From Fidelibacterota bacterium TCS56 (GTDB lineage: Bacteria > Fidelibacterota > Marinisomatia > Marinisomatales > TCS56), in NCBI GenBank assembly GCA_001577055.1, contig LSCG01000007.1:1-37827 (forward strand): a stretch of DNA of 37,827 nt, written 5' to 3'. Made by a program: the position numbers and the translations under genes. Position 1 is the stretch's first letter. Each line of letters starts with the position of its first letter. Positions 1 to 9,235 of this stretch are shown one piece after another. The notes under the pieces are model-generated. The model was not told the origin of the DNA. It saw only the letters and a list, made by a program, of their open reading frames with translations, and searched no databases.

Positions 1-46
1 CTTCGCAAATCACAAATCGTTGATCCTTGCTGGATATTCAAAGAGC

Positions 47-82
47 AACCTTCCGGGATAAAACAAAGCAATCCGGAAGGTT
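47..82. repeat. Inverted repeat AACCTTCCGG...CCGGAAGGTT (10-bp perfect arms, 16-nt loop)
   Basis: Arms 47-56 and 73-82 read directly from the sequence. Confidence 0.8.
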
Positions 83-88
83 ATGCAA

Positions 89-150
89 ACCCCGCAGGGG
101 TGATATTATTATAGCACAATCACCACCATACAAGATAACCCCGAAGGGGT
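89..150. repeat. Two same-orientation copies of a mini-hairpin, ACCCCGCAGGGGTGA (89-103) and ACCCCGAAGGGGTGA (138-152); REP-like
   Basis: ACCCC-GNA-GGGGT palindromes 49 bp apart in intergenic DNA. Confidence 0.75.
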
Positions 151-349
151 GAAACAATTTACTCGATCACTGATTTTGGGAAAATCTGCAAATCAAGGGT
201 AGAACTACCCCCGGTTAGAAGCAATCTCTGGAAATAATGGACACGAACCGGGCCGCGCTAATAGAATCATAGCAGATTCATCTGTAAATTTCGGCAATGA
301 TCGGCCGCCCGTTGTGGTAGCTTTAAACCTTTAAAATTGTGAGGAAAAT

Positions 350-1720
350 GTGAATATAAATCCCTATATGTTTCGTGAATATGACATCCGCGGCAATGTG
401 GCTGAGGATTTCCCTCCCGATGTGGTGGTGCTGCTGGGGCAGGGTTTCGGTACTTTTATCGCCAATCAGGGCGGCCGGGAGATTGCCCTTTCCGGTGATG
501 TGCGCCTGACAACCCCGGCCCTGATGGAACAATTCAAACGTGGCGTGCTGTCCACGGGCGTGGACGTCATCGACCTGGGATTGCTGCCCACACCGGTGAA
601 TTATTTCTCCATGTTTCACCTGGATGTGGCCGGCGCCTGCCAGATAACCGGCAGTCACAATCCCCCGGAATATAACGGATTTAAACTGAGCTACAAGCAG
701 GGCGCGGTTTACGGCCAGCAGATACAGGATATCCGTCAAATAATCGCGGATAACAATTTTGCGGTGGGTACCGGTAACGAAATTCGCCACGAAATTAAAG
801 CCGACTATGAGCAGATGATCCGTGAAAAAATTAAGCTGGAACGTCCGGTGAAGGTGGTCATGGATTGCGGCAACGCCGCCGCCTGTATCAATGCACCCAC
901 CATTTTTCGCGAACTGGGCGCCGATCTCACCGAATTATTTTGCGATATCGATGGCAGCTTTCCCAATCACCACCCCGATCCCACCGTGGAAGCCAACCTG
1001 ACTGAGCTGATCAAATTGATGAAGACCGGGGAATACGATGTGGGCCTGGCTTTCGATGGTGATGCCGATCGTGTCGGTGTGGTTGATGAAACCGGTGAGA
1101 TAATCTGGGCTGATCAATTGATGGCGCTGTTCCTGCCGGAGATTGTGGAACCGGGCGACGAGATTTTATTTGATGTGAAATGCTCCCAGGCCCTGGAAGA
1201 AATGATCGTCAAATACGGCGGTAAGCCGGTGATGTGGAAAACCGGCCATTCCCTGATTAAAGTAAAAATGCGCGAACTGAACTGCAAATTCGGCGGTGAG
1301 ATGAGCGGTCATATTTTCTTTGCCGATGATTATTACGGTTACGATGACGCTACTTATGTAGCCGCCCGGCTGATTCAGCTGCTCTCCCGCAGCGATAAGA
1401 AACTATCCGAACTGGCGGCGGAGATACCGAAGTACTACTCCACGCCGGAAATGCGATTGATGTGTGAATCGGACGAGGAGAAATTCCGGATTGCCCAAGA
1501 AGCAGCCGAATATTTCAGCGCCAATTACGATGTGATCGACGTGGATGGTGTGCGAATCAAATTCGGCGACGGCTGGGGACTGGTGCGCTCCTCCAACACC
1601 CAGCCGGTAATCGTCTGCCGCTTCGAAGCCGCCACTCAGGAACGAATGGAAGAGATTAAAAATTTAGTGCTCACCAAACTCCAGTCCATTGGAAAGATCG
1701 AGCTGGATGGCGGCCACTGA
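350..1720 (+). CDS. Phosphomannomutase/phosphoglucomutase (GTG start)
   Basis: FREYDIRG N-terminus, TGSHNPPEYNGFK active-site serine loop, DGDADRVGVVD metal loop, C-terminal RSSNTQP. Confidence 0.95.
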   Translation: MNINPYMFREYDIRGNVAEDFPPDVVVLLGQGFGTFIANQGGREIALSGDVRLTTPALMEQFKRGVLSTGVDVIDLGLLPTPVNYFSMFHLDVAGACQITGSHNPPEYNGFKLSYKQGAVYGQQIQDIRQIIADNNFAVGTGNEIRHEIKADYEQMIREKIKLERPVKVVMDCGNAAACINAPTIFRELGADLTELFCDIDGSFPNHHPDPTVEANLTELIKLMKTGEYDVGLAFDGDADRVGVVDETGEIIWADQLMALFLPEIVEPGDEILFDVKCSQALEEMIVKYGGKPVMWKTGHSLIKVKMRELNCKFGGEMSGHIFFADDYYGYDDATYVAARLIQLLSRSDKKLSELAAEIPKYYSTPEMRLMCESDEEKFRIAQEAAEYFSANYDVIDVDGVRIKFGDGWGLVRSSNTQPVIVCRFEAATQERMEEIKNLVLTKLQSIGKIELDGGH

Positions 1721-2684
1721 TCCGTTCACGGCGGAAATAGCCAATATCCGACAGCAGGTGGAGGAGGGACTCCGCCAGCTTGATTTGCCGGCCCGGCCAC
1801 AATATCTGTACGAACCGGTCCGCTACGGCTTGGGGGGTACTGCCAAACGCCTGCGGCCGGTGCTGGTCACCTTGGCCGGTCGCTCATTCGATGCGGACGA
1901 ATCCGATCTGCTCAACGCGGCTCTGGCCGTGGAGATACTCCATAATTTTACCCTGGTCCACGATGATATTATGGATGGCGATGACCAGCGCCATGGACAG
2001 GCCAGCGTTCACCGGCGCTGGGATGTATCCACCGCCATTTTGGCCGGTGTCGGAATGTTTACACTGAGCCAGTTATTGATCGGGAAAGTGCTCACCAATC
2101 CGGTGGACTGCTGGACACGCTTTAATCAGGCCACGATGGAAATCTGCGAGGGACAGGCTTACGATAAGCAATTCGAACAGTCGGACGAAATATCTCTCGA
2201 TGATTATCTGGCGATGGTGGGAAAAAAAACCGGGAATCTGCTGGGGCTGTGCGCCGAGTTGGGGGGCATCATTGGGGAACAATCCAATGAAATATGTGCA
2301 GGATTATATCGGTTCGGTCTTTTACTGGGGCAGGCCTTCCAGATTCAGGATGATATCCTGGAAATCACTGCCGACGCAACGGCGATGGGCAAGAGTCTCG
2401 GCAGTGATATTGCCGCCGGTAAACAGACGGTACTGACAATCGCGGCCCGTGAACGCAATCCCGGTGAATGGCAAGTATTCTGCCGGGAAAACGTAAAGCT
2501 TAATCCGGTGGATACACGGAAGGCCTATTATGATTATTATCAGTTGACCGGCGTGCTGCAACACAGTCGCCAACTGGCCGATGAATATATTGAAAAGGCC
2601 CGCCAGGCTTTATCGGAATTGACGGATGACCAGCGCCGGCGATTACTGAACTTCGCTGACCTGGTATTGACCAGGAAAAAATAA
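1707..2684 (+). CDS. Polyprenyl (isoprenoid) diphosphate synthase; start probably the internal ATG at 1707, not 1689
   Basis: Two aspartate-rich motifs: LVHDDIMDGD and FQIQDDILE; GGTAKRLRP. Confidence 0.92.
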   Translation: MAATDPFTAEIANIRQQVEEGLRQLDLPARPQYLYEPVRYGLGGTAKRLRPVLVTLAGRSFDADESDLLNAALAVEILHNFTLVHDDIMDGDDQRHGQASVHRRWDVSTAILAGVGMFTLSQLLIGKVLTNPVDCWTRFNQATMEICEGQAYDKQFEQSDEISLDDYLAMVGKKTGNLLGLCAELGGIIGEQSNEICAGLYRFGLLLGQAFQIQDDILEITADATAMGKSLGSDIAAGKQTVLTIAARERNPGEWQVFCRENVKLNPVDTRKAYYDYYQLTGVLQHSRQLADEYIEKARQALSELTDDQRRRLLNFADLVLTRKK

Positions 2685-2710
2685 CAGGCCTCCGGTCCGA
2701 CCGGAGCCTG
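2685..2710. other. GC-rich hairpin CAGGC(C)TCCGG-TCCGA-CCGGAGCCTG with no U-tract
   Basis: Inverted repeat with one bulge, directly after the stop codon. Confidence 0.5.
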
Positions 2711-2742
2711 CTGCTTACAATACCAACTTATGTGGAAAGATT

Positions 2743-3783
2743 ATGAATGATTTTCGTGAATTAGATCCGGGGAAAATGTACCAGGCCATCTATGATTTTC
2801 CCGACCAATTGGCCGACAGCATGGCTATCGGTGAAGCAATCAAACTGAAACATAATTATGACAATGTACAATCGGTGATTGTTGTGGGTATGGGTGGTTC
2901 GGCCATTGGCGGCGATGTGGCCAATATGCTGGCAGGCGATGAGTTGAAGCTCCCCCTGCAGGTGGTGCGAAATTACCGTTTACCAGCCTGGGCTGGAGCA
3001 AACACCCTGGTGATCTGTTCTTCGTATTCCGGTAACACCGAAGAAACCCTGGCCGTCTATCGCCAGTCCCGGGCCAAAGGCGCCGCCCTTATAGGCATAA
3101 CCACCGGCGGTAAAATCGAGCAATTGCTGGACGCCGATGGTTATGACAAAATCAAGATCGTCCCCGGACTCCAACCCCGGGCGGCGCTGGCGTATTCATT
3201 TGTGAGTTTGCTTTATTTATTGCAGCATTTGGGCATGATCGGCGAGTCGATCGCCGGTGAATTGCCGGCCACGATCGAATTATTGCAAGCCCGGCGCGAT
3301 ATTTATGGCGCCACGCACAATAATCCCACGCTGGAGCTGGCAAAAAGAATCGCCGGGAAGCTGCCGGTAATCTATGGAGAAACCGACAGCACGGCCGTAG
3401 TGGCCGCCCGCTGGCGGGGACAATTAAATGAAAACGCCAAAATGCTGGCCCACACCAACGAATTACCGGAAATGAATCATAATGAAATCGTTGGCTGGGA
3501 AAATAATCCTCATTTGCTGGATCAGGCTTACGTCATCTGGTTGAAAGACGAAAGTGACAATGTCCGGGTGGCCCATCGCCGGGAGATCAGCAACCGGCTC
3601 ATCGACCAGTACTGCCGGCAGGAAACTGTTGCGGTGGCGGGGCCATCGCGATTTGTGCGGCTGCTGCATCTGATCCATTTTGGTGACTGGCTCAGTTTCT
3701 GGTGCGCTCTGGAACACGGAACAGATCCTACGCCGGTGGAAAAAATCATGGAATTAAAAGGCCAACTGGAGCAAATCGCTTGA
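2743..3783 (+). CDS. Bifunctional phosphoglucose/phosphomannose isomerase (SIS domain)
   Basis: VVGMGGSAIGGDVA and SSYSGNTEETL SIS motifs, NELPEMNHNEIVGW; small archaeal/PGI-PMI-type length. Confidence 0.9.
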   Translation: MNDFRELDPGKMYQAIYDFPDQLADSMAIGEAIKLKHNYDNVQSVIVVGMGGSAIGGDVANMLAGDELKLPLQVVRNYRLPAWAGANTLVICSSYSGNTEETLAVYRQSRAKGAALIGITTGGKIEQLLDADGYDKIKIVPGLQPRAALAYSFVSLLYLLQHLGMIGESIAGELPATIELLQARRDIYGATHNNPTLELAKRIAGKLPVIYGETDSTAVVAARWRGQLNENAKMLAHTNELPEMNHNEIVGWENNPHLLDQAYVIWLKDESDNVRVAHRREISNRLIDQYCRQETVAVAGPSRFVRLLHLIHFGDWLSFWCALEHGTDPTPVEKIMELKGQLEQIA

Positions 3784-3831
3784 AGAAATTCCGTTGGGAA
3801 CAAAAGCCGGGATTGGTATATTGATTCCAAT

Positions 3832-4383
3832 ATGGATTTACTTCCGGTAAATATTGATAAAATTTCCTACCATTCTGCCAGTCACAGTTATGCCGTGTTG
3901 TTGAAGGATGTTGCTGGTGATCGTATCCTGCCGGTTATCGTGGGCGCCTTCGAGGCCCAGGCCATCGCCCTGGCTATCGAAAAGGTTAAAATACCCCGGC
4001 CCATGACCCATGATTTGCTGGTGGATCTGATAAGGGAGACCGGCGGTGTTCTCAAATCCGTGGCAATAACTGATTTACGTGATGGGGTGTACTTTGCCAG
4101 CATGGAAATTGTGGTTGAAGACGGGCGGCAATTATCAATCGATGCCCGCCCCAGCGATGCCATTGCTGTGGCGCTGCGCCTGCAGACTGCCATTTTTGTG
4201 GCTGATTCCGTCATGGATGAGTCCGGTGTGGCCGAATCAGCCGTAGAGCAACGGGCCACGGAAAAGGAAGACCCGGCTCAGGCAACCCGTCAGCAACTGG
4301 AGCAGGAATTGAGTGAAGCGGTGGAAAAGGAAGAATATGAGATCGCCGCCCGGCTGCGGGACCAAATCAAAGCAATGGAATGA
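3832..4383 (+). CDS. Bifunctional nuclease (BFN/DUF151) family protein with C-terminal UVR-like motif
   Basis: LPVIVGAFEAQAIALA...RPMTHDLL...DARPSDAIAVALR, plus coiled QLEQELSEAVEKEEYEIAARLRDQIKAME. Confidence 0.9.
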   Translation: MDLLPVNIDKISYHSASHSYAVLLKDVAGDRILPVIVGAFEAQAIALAIEKVKIPRPMTHDLLVDLIRETGGVLKSVAITDLRDGVYFASMEIVVEDGRQLSIDARPSDAIAVALRLQTAIFVADSVMDESGVAESAVEQRATEKEDPAQATRQQLEQELSEAVEKEEYEIAARLRDQIKAME

Positions 4384-4384
4384 A

Positions 4385-5092
4385 TTATAGCAGCAGTTTT
4401 TCCAGCGCAATTTGAGCCGCTGATTGTTCAGCGGTTTTTTTATTGCTGCCGATCCCGGTGGGGTAGGAATTGTCACCGACTTTAACCTGAACCTCAAATA
4501 ATTTCTGATGTTCGGGGCCGATGACGGAATTGATGATGAACTTGGGGTTTGCCAGTTGTCGGGAATGACAGAATTCGATCAGACGCCCTTTATAATTGGT
4601 GATTTTCCAGGCATCGGCCCGGTGCCGCCACACCGTATCCAGGATCAGTCTTTCGCAGGGTTCGATACCCCCATCCATGAAGATGGCCCCGATCAGGGCT
4701 TCGTAAACATTACCCAGTTGTTTAACGGCGATTTTATCAACTTCCAGATCAACTGAAGGCTCGATATTCAGGAAAGACAGCAGGTCCAGCAGGTTGCCCA
4801 TGGAGGACAAAAATGATTTCTGTACCAGGGCGGCACGCTTCTGGGTTAAAATGCCTTCATCCCCTTCGGGAAATTCCCGCATTAGTTCACCCGATACCAC
4901 CAGATCGATCACCGCGTCCCCCAGGAACTCCAGCCGTTCATAATTCTGGCGGGGATATGAATTTATCGATCGATGGGTAAAGGCCTGTTCGAGGTAAATT
5001 TGATTCTTAAATTTATATTTGATTACCCGCTCAAGCTTGGAAAAACGGCTATTCCGTTTGCGGCTTCTAAATAGAATATCAGCTAACGACAA
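4385..5092 (-). CDS. rnc: Ribonuclease III
   Basis: NYERLEFLGDAVIDLVVSG signature; C-terminal dsRBD (GSNKKTAEQSAAQIALEKLL). Confidence 0.95.
   Translation of the reverse strand: MSLADILFRSRKRNSRFSKLERVIKYKFKNQIYLEQAFTHRSINSYPRQNYERLEFLGDAVIDLVVSGELMREFPEGDEGILTQKRAALVQKSFLSSMGNLLDLLSFLNIEPSVDLEVDKIAVKQLGNVYEALIGAIFMDGGIEPCERLILDTVWRHRADAWKITNYKGRLIEFCHSRQLANPKFIINSVIGPEHQKLFEVQVKVGDNSYPTGIGSNKKTAEQSAAQIALEKLLL
4417..4441 (+). terminator. Rho-independent terminator for the + strand operon, lying inside the 3' coding end of rnc (opposite strand)
   Basis: CCGCTG-ATTGTT-CAGCGG-TTTTTTT, about 33 nt past the stop at 4383. Confidence 0.7.
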
Positions 5093-5093
5093 A

Positions 5094-6338
5094 TTAATCG
5101 CTCCAGCGCTTTAACAGGATTACCGCATTGTGACCCCCGAAGCCCAGGGTGTTGGAAAGGGCTGCGTTGATCGGTGCTTTACGAGCTTCATTGGGGACAA
5201 AATCCAGATCGCATTCCGGATCGGGAGTGGTATAATTAATGGTCGGGGGCACCAGGCCGTTTTTTAGCGCCAGGACCGTGGCGATCGCTTCAATACCACC
5301 TGCGGCACCCAGCAGATGGCCGGTCATGGATTTAGTGGAACTAACCAGCAGCTTATCGGCGTGTTCGCCGAAGACCTGGCGAATGGCCGCCGATTCATTT
5401 TTGTCATTGTATGGCGTGGATGTTCCATGGGCATTTATATAATCGATATCTGCCGGTTCCAGCCCACCATCCCGGATGGCATTGCTCATGGCGCGGGCGG
5501 CGCCTTCACCACCGGCGGCGGGTTGCGTTACATGAAAGGCATCATCGGTGGCGCCGTAGCCACCCATCTCAGCCAGAATTGTGGCTCCCCGGGCCCGGGC
5601 ATGTTCCAATTCTTCCAGCACCAGAATACCGGCGCCTTCGGCGATGACAAAACCGTCCCGGTCCAGATCAAACGGCCGGCTGGCGGCCGGGGGATCATCA
5701 TTGCGGGTGGACAGAGCTTTCATATTGGCGAATCCGGCCACAGCCATTTGGCAGACTGAGGCTTCGGTTCCGCCGGAGATCATGACGTCGGCATCGCCAT
5801 ACTGGATAGCCCGGTAAGCTTCACCCAGACCGTCGGTGCCGGAGGCACAGGCCGAAACCACGGTGTGGTTGGGACCCTTAAAGCCCCATTTGATTGCCAC
5901 ATGTCCACCGGCGATATTGGCGATCATTTTGGGAATGAAAAACGGCGAAACGCGTCGTGGTCCCCGGTTGCGCAGAATCTCATGCTGTTCCTCAAAGGTG
6001 ACAATACCTCCAATGCCGGACCCGATTATGACGCCAACCCGTTCCATATCCGTGGTGGATTCCAACAGGCCGGAAGCCTTGATGGCTTCCTCGGCGGCAA
6101 TCAGCCCGTAGACGGTGAAGCGGTCCAGTTTGCGGATTTCGCGGCGATCGAGAATTTCTTCCGCCTTCAATCCCGTGACCTCACCGGCGATTTTCACCGT
6201 ATGGTCAGTGGTATCGAAATGGGTAATCTTATCGATCCCGCTGACGCCCCCCTGTAACGCCCCCCAATATTGTTCGAGATTATTACCGTTGGGAGCCAAA
6301 ACTCCCATGCCGGTAATCACCACCCGCCGTTTGGGCAT
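5094..6338 (-). CDS. fabF: 3-oxoacyl-ACP synthase II
   Basis: VVITGMGVLAPNG, SACASGTDGLGEA active-site Cys, NAHGTSTPYND, SMTGHLLGAAGG. Confidence 0.97.
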   Translation of the reverse strand: MPKRRVVITGMGVLAPNGNNLEQYWGALQGGVSGIDKITHFDTTDHTVKIAGEVTGLKAEEILDRREIRKLDRFTVYGLIAAEEAIKASGLLESTTDMERVGVIIGSGIGGIVTFEEQHEILRNRGPRRVSPFFIPKMIANIAGGHVAIKWGFKGPNHTVVSACASGTDGLGEAYRAIQYGDADVMISGGTEASVCQMAVAGFANMKALSTRNDDPPAASRPFDLDRDGFVIAEGAGILVLEELEHARARGATILAEMGGYGATDDAFHVTQPAAGGEGAARAMSNAIRDGGLEPADIDYINAHGTSTPYNDKNESAAIRQVFGEHADKLLVSSTKSMTGHLLGAAGGIEAIATVLALKNGLVPPTINYTTPDPECDLDFVPNEARKAPINAALSNTLGFGGHNAVILLKRWSD

Positions 6339-6341
6339 GGG

Positions 6342-6572
6342 CTAAGCCTGGTTCTCGATGTAATCGATAACAGCGCCGACGGTTGTCAGGGTTTCCGCAT
6401 CTTCATCGGGGATTTCAATGCTGAATTCCTCTTCCAATTGCATAATCAATTCAACCGTATCCAACGAGTCGGCACCCAGATCATCAACGAAATGTGCTTC
6501 TTTGGTGATTTTATCTTCTTCAACACCCAGCTTATCAACGATCACTTCCTTAATCTTGGCAAATGTATCCAT
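6342..6572 (-). CDS. acpP: Acyl carrier protein
   Basis: [21 protein letters not shown] phosphopantetheine site. Confidence 0.98.
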   Translation of the reverse strand: MDTFAKIKEVIVDKLGVEEDKITKEAHFVDDLGADSLDTVELIMQLEEEFSIEIPDEDAETLTTVGAVIDYIENQA

Positions 6573-6587
6573 TATACTCTCCTTGTT

Positions 6588-7334
6588 TTAAGTCATTGTC
6601 ATTCCACCGTCCACGGCATAAGTCTGTCCGGTGATATATCCGGCGCCTTCGCCGGCCAGGAACAATACCAGGGCGGCGATATCACCGGGTTTTCCAATTT
6701 TACCCAGCGGAATCTGCTTAATCATTTCCGCTTTTAAATTTTCTTTTAAATCGGCGGTCATAGCGGTTTCGATATAACCGGGCGCAATACAATTAACCGT
6801 AATTCCACGGGAGGCCAGCTCCCGGGCGGTGGCTTTGGTGAAACCGATCAAACCGGCTTTGGAGGCGGAATAATTGGCCTGTCCCGCATTCCCGGAGATA
6901 CCAACCACCGAGGAAATATTGATGATCCGGCCGGCACGTTGTCTCATCATGGGCCTGGTCACCGCCTTGGTGGTGTTGAAAGCACCTTTTAAATTAGTAT
7001 CCAGGACGGCGTCCCAGTCTGCCTGGGACATACGCATAATTAATGTGTCGCGAGTGATACCGGCGTTGTTTACCAGAATGTCAACCCGGCCATGCTCCTC
7101 CGTGATTGATTTTACCAGGCTCGCCACCTCATCATGATTGCCCACACTGCAAGCGGCGGCCTGGGCTTTAAATCCGCTGGATTCTATCTGCCGGGCGACG
7201 GCGCTTACGGCTTCCAGATTGCGGCTGACACAGACCACGTGTGCGCCATTTTCCGCCAGCGTTTCGGCAATTGACTGGCCAATCCCGCGGGAGGCGCCCG
7301 TAACGATAGCGATTTTATCAGTTAAATCATTCAT
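6588..7334 (-). CDS. fabG: 3-oxoacyl-ACP reductase; start set at the internal ATG (MNDLTDKIAIVTG)
   Basis: VTGASRGIGQ, NNAGITRD, YSASKAG SDR motifs; ORF track start 7451 overextends into fabD. Confidence 0.95.
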   Translation of the reverse strand: MNDLTDKIAIVTGASRGIGQSIAETLAENGAHVVCVSRNLEAVSAVARQIESSGFKAQAAACSVGNHDEVASLVKSITEEHGRVDILVNNAGITRDTLIMRMSQADWDAVLDTNLKGAFNTTKAVTRPMMRQRAGRIINISSVVGISGNAGQANYSASKAGLIGFTKATARELASRGITVNCIAPGYIETAMTADLKENLKAEMIKQIPLGKIGKPGDIAALVLFLAGEGAGYITGQTYAVDGGMTMT

Positions 7335-8250
7335 TTGCATAGTCTTGAATATCAGTGATTGATTCCACTCCGTTAACCGACAATTTACGATTAATTCGGC
7401 GCAATAACCCCCGTAAAACTCGCCCCGGTCCCACTTCCGTAAATTGTGCAATACCGGCGCCGGCCATATTGTTTATCGATTCGTACCAGCGCACCGGATT
7501 TTCCAGTTGATCCAGCAGAGCTTTCTTAATTTCATCGCCGCCGGTCACTGGACTGGCGGTAACATTGGCATAAACGGGGATCGACAAGTCTCTAATATCA
7601 GTGGCTTCAATTTTTTCCGCCAGCGCCGTCTTGGCCGGCGACATGAGCGGGGAGTGAAAGGCGCCACTCACATTCAGTTCAACGGCTTTCAGCGCGCCCT
7701 GCTCTTTGGCCAGGGCCATTGCCTGTCGCACTCCATCGACGGATCCCGAGATAACCAGTTGTCCCGGTGCGTTATAATTGGCCGGCACCACCAAAGCTTC
7801 GGCCCCAAGCAGGTTGCAGATTGCTTCTACCTGCTCATCGGCCATTCCCAGGATGGCGGCCATGGTGCCCGGCTGGTCCACGCCGGCTTGCTGCATACTG
7901 GTTGCCCGGATTTTCACCATTTCCAGTCCGGTGGCGAAATCGAATGCACCGGCAATTGCCAGGGCTGAATATTCTCCCAGACTGTGTCCGGCTACCGCCG
8001 CCGGATTAGTGCCCTTGTCCAGCAATAATTTACCCAGAATTACGCTGACAATATAAATGGCCGGTTGGGTATGACGGGTTTGCTTGAGTTCTTCTTCGGG
8101 ACCGCTGAAGCTCAACCGGGCTATGTCCACGCCCAGAATCTCATTAGCCTGATCAAAATAGCGCCGACCCGTTTCGCTGTGCTCGTACAAATCCTGTCCC
8201 ATGCCCACATACTGTGAAGCCTGGCCCGGAAAGATAAATGCGCTTTTCAT
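7327..8250 (-). CDS. fabD: Malonyl-CoA:ACP transacylase
   Basis: FIFPGQASQYVGMG, AGHSLGEYSAL, GAFHSPLM. Confidence 0.97.
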   Translation of the reverse strand: MKSAFIFPGQASQYVGMGQDLYEHSETGRRYFDQANEILGVDIARLSFSGPEEELKQTRHTQPAIYIVSVILGKLLLDKGTNPAAVAGHSLGEYSALAIAGAFDFATGLEMVKIRATSMQQAGVDQPGTMAAILGMADEQVEAICNLLGAEALVVPANYNAPGQLVISGSVDGVRQAMALAKEQGALKAVELNVSGAFHSPLMSPAKTALAEKIEATDIRDLSIPVYANVTASPVTGGDEIKKALLDQLENPVRWYESINNMAGAGIAQFTEVGPGRVLRGLLRRINRKLSVNGVESITDIQDYANE

Positions 8251-8257
8251 GATCTCA

Positions 8258-9235
8258 TCACCATTTCACTAAAATACTGCCCCAGGTATATCCGGCGCCG
8301 AAGGCCGCCAACAGGAGTAAATCACCCTGTTCCAGTTTGCCGTTTTCCACTGATTCATCAATCCCGATGGGGATCGTGGCAGCGGTAGTATTGCCGTATT
8401 TACCAATATTAATCACAACCTGCTCCGCAGTGAACCCACAGCGTCTGGCGGATACATCGATAATTCTTTTATTTGCCTGATGGGGAATGAATAATTTGAT
8501 ATCCTGGCCGGTAAAATTATTACGCTCTAAAAGTTCCAGGCTCACATCCGCCATCCCCTTGGATGCAATTTTAAATACCGCCTTGCCATCCTGGTGGACA
8601 AAATGTTCGTTGTTCTCTACTGTTTCATGGCTGGCCGGTTTCAGGCTGCCGCCGGCGGGCATGTACAGAAATTTTCCGCCGCTGCCGTCCAGGTGCAATT
8701 TGGCATCTAAGACGCCCCGGCCGTCTTCGCTCGGTTCCAGCAGGACGGCCCCGGCGCCATCGCCGAAAAGCACGCAGGTATTGCGATCCTTGAAATTCAG
8801 AATCGAACTCATGGTATCGGCACCGATCACCATCACTTTGGAATATTTGCCTGATTCCACAAATTTAGCCCCCGTTTCCAGGGCGTACAGAAAGCCGGTA
8901 CAGGCGCCGGACAGGTCAAAGCCCCAGGCATTGCGGGCGCCGAGATTATGTTGGATCAGGGCCGCAGTGGAGGGAAACATCATATCCGGAGTGACGGTGG
9001 CGACGATGATTACTTCGATTTCGTCGGCGGAATAACCACTGCGCTCCAGCAGCAGCCGACCGGCAGCGCTGCCCATATCGGCCGTGGCCTGCCCATCGCT
9101 AACCAGGCGCCTTTCGGAAATTCCGGTGCGGGTTCGGATCCATTCGTCGTTAGTATTGACGATTTTTTCTAAATCTTTATTGGTAAGTATTTTTTCCGGC
9201 AGGTATCTGGCGGTGGTTGTAACGGCTGCTTTCAA
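8258..9235 (-). CDS. fabH: 3-oxoacyl-ACP synthase III
   Basis: NDEWIRTRTGI, LSGACTGFLYAL, IPHQANKRII, NIGKYGNTTAA. Confidence 0.97.
   Translation of the reverse strand: MKAAVTTTARYLPEKILTNKDLEKIVNTNDEWIRTRTGISERRLVSDGQATADMGSAAGRLLLERSGYSADEIEVIIVATVTPDMMFPSTAALIQHNLGARNAWGFDLSGACTGFLYALETGAKFVESGKYSKVMVIGADTMSSILNFKDRNTCVLFGDGAGAVLLEPSEDGRGVLDAKLHLDGSGGKFLYMPAGGSLKPASHETVENNEHFVHQDGKAVFKIASKGMADVSLELLERNNFTGQDIKLFIPHQANKRIIDVSARRCGFTAEQVVINIGKYGNTTAATIPIGIDESVENGKLEQGDLLLLAAFGAGYTWGSILVKW

Noticed and set aside
89-150. CRISPR-like interpretation of the two repeated hairpins
   Set aside because: Only two units of about 15 nt; too short and too few for a CRISPR array
1689-1706. Upstream start of the polyprenyl synthase ORF (MERSSW)
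   Set aside because: Lies deeper in the preceding gene; the ATG at 1707 gives a more typical N-terminus
2685-2710. Terminator after the polyprenyl synthase gene
   Set aside because: Hairpin has no U-tract and the next gene starts 33 nt later on the same strand, so termination is not supported
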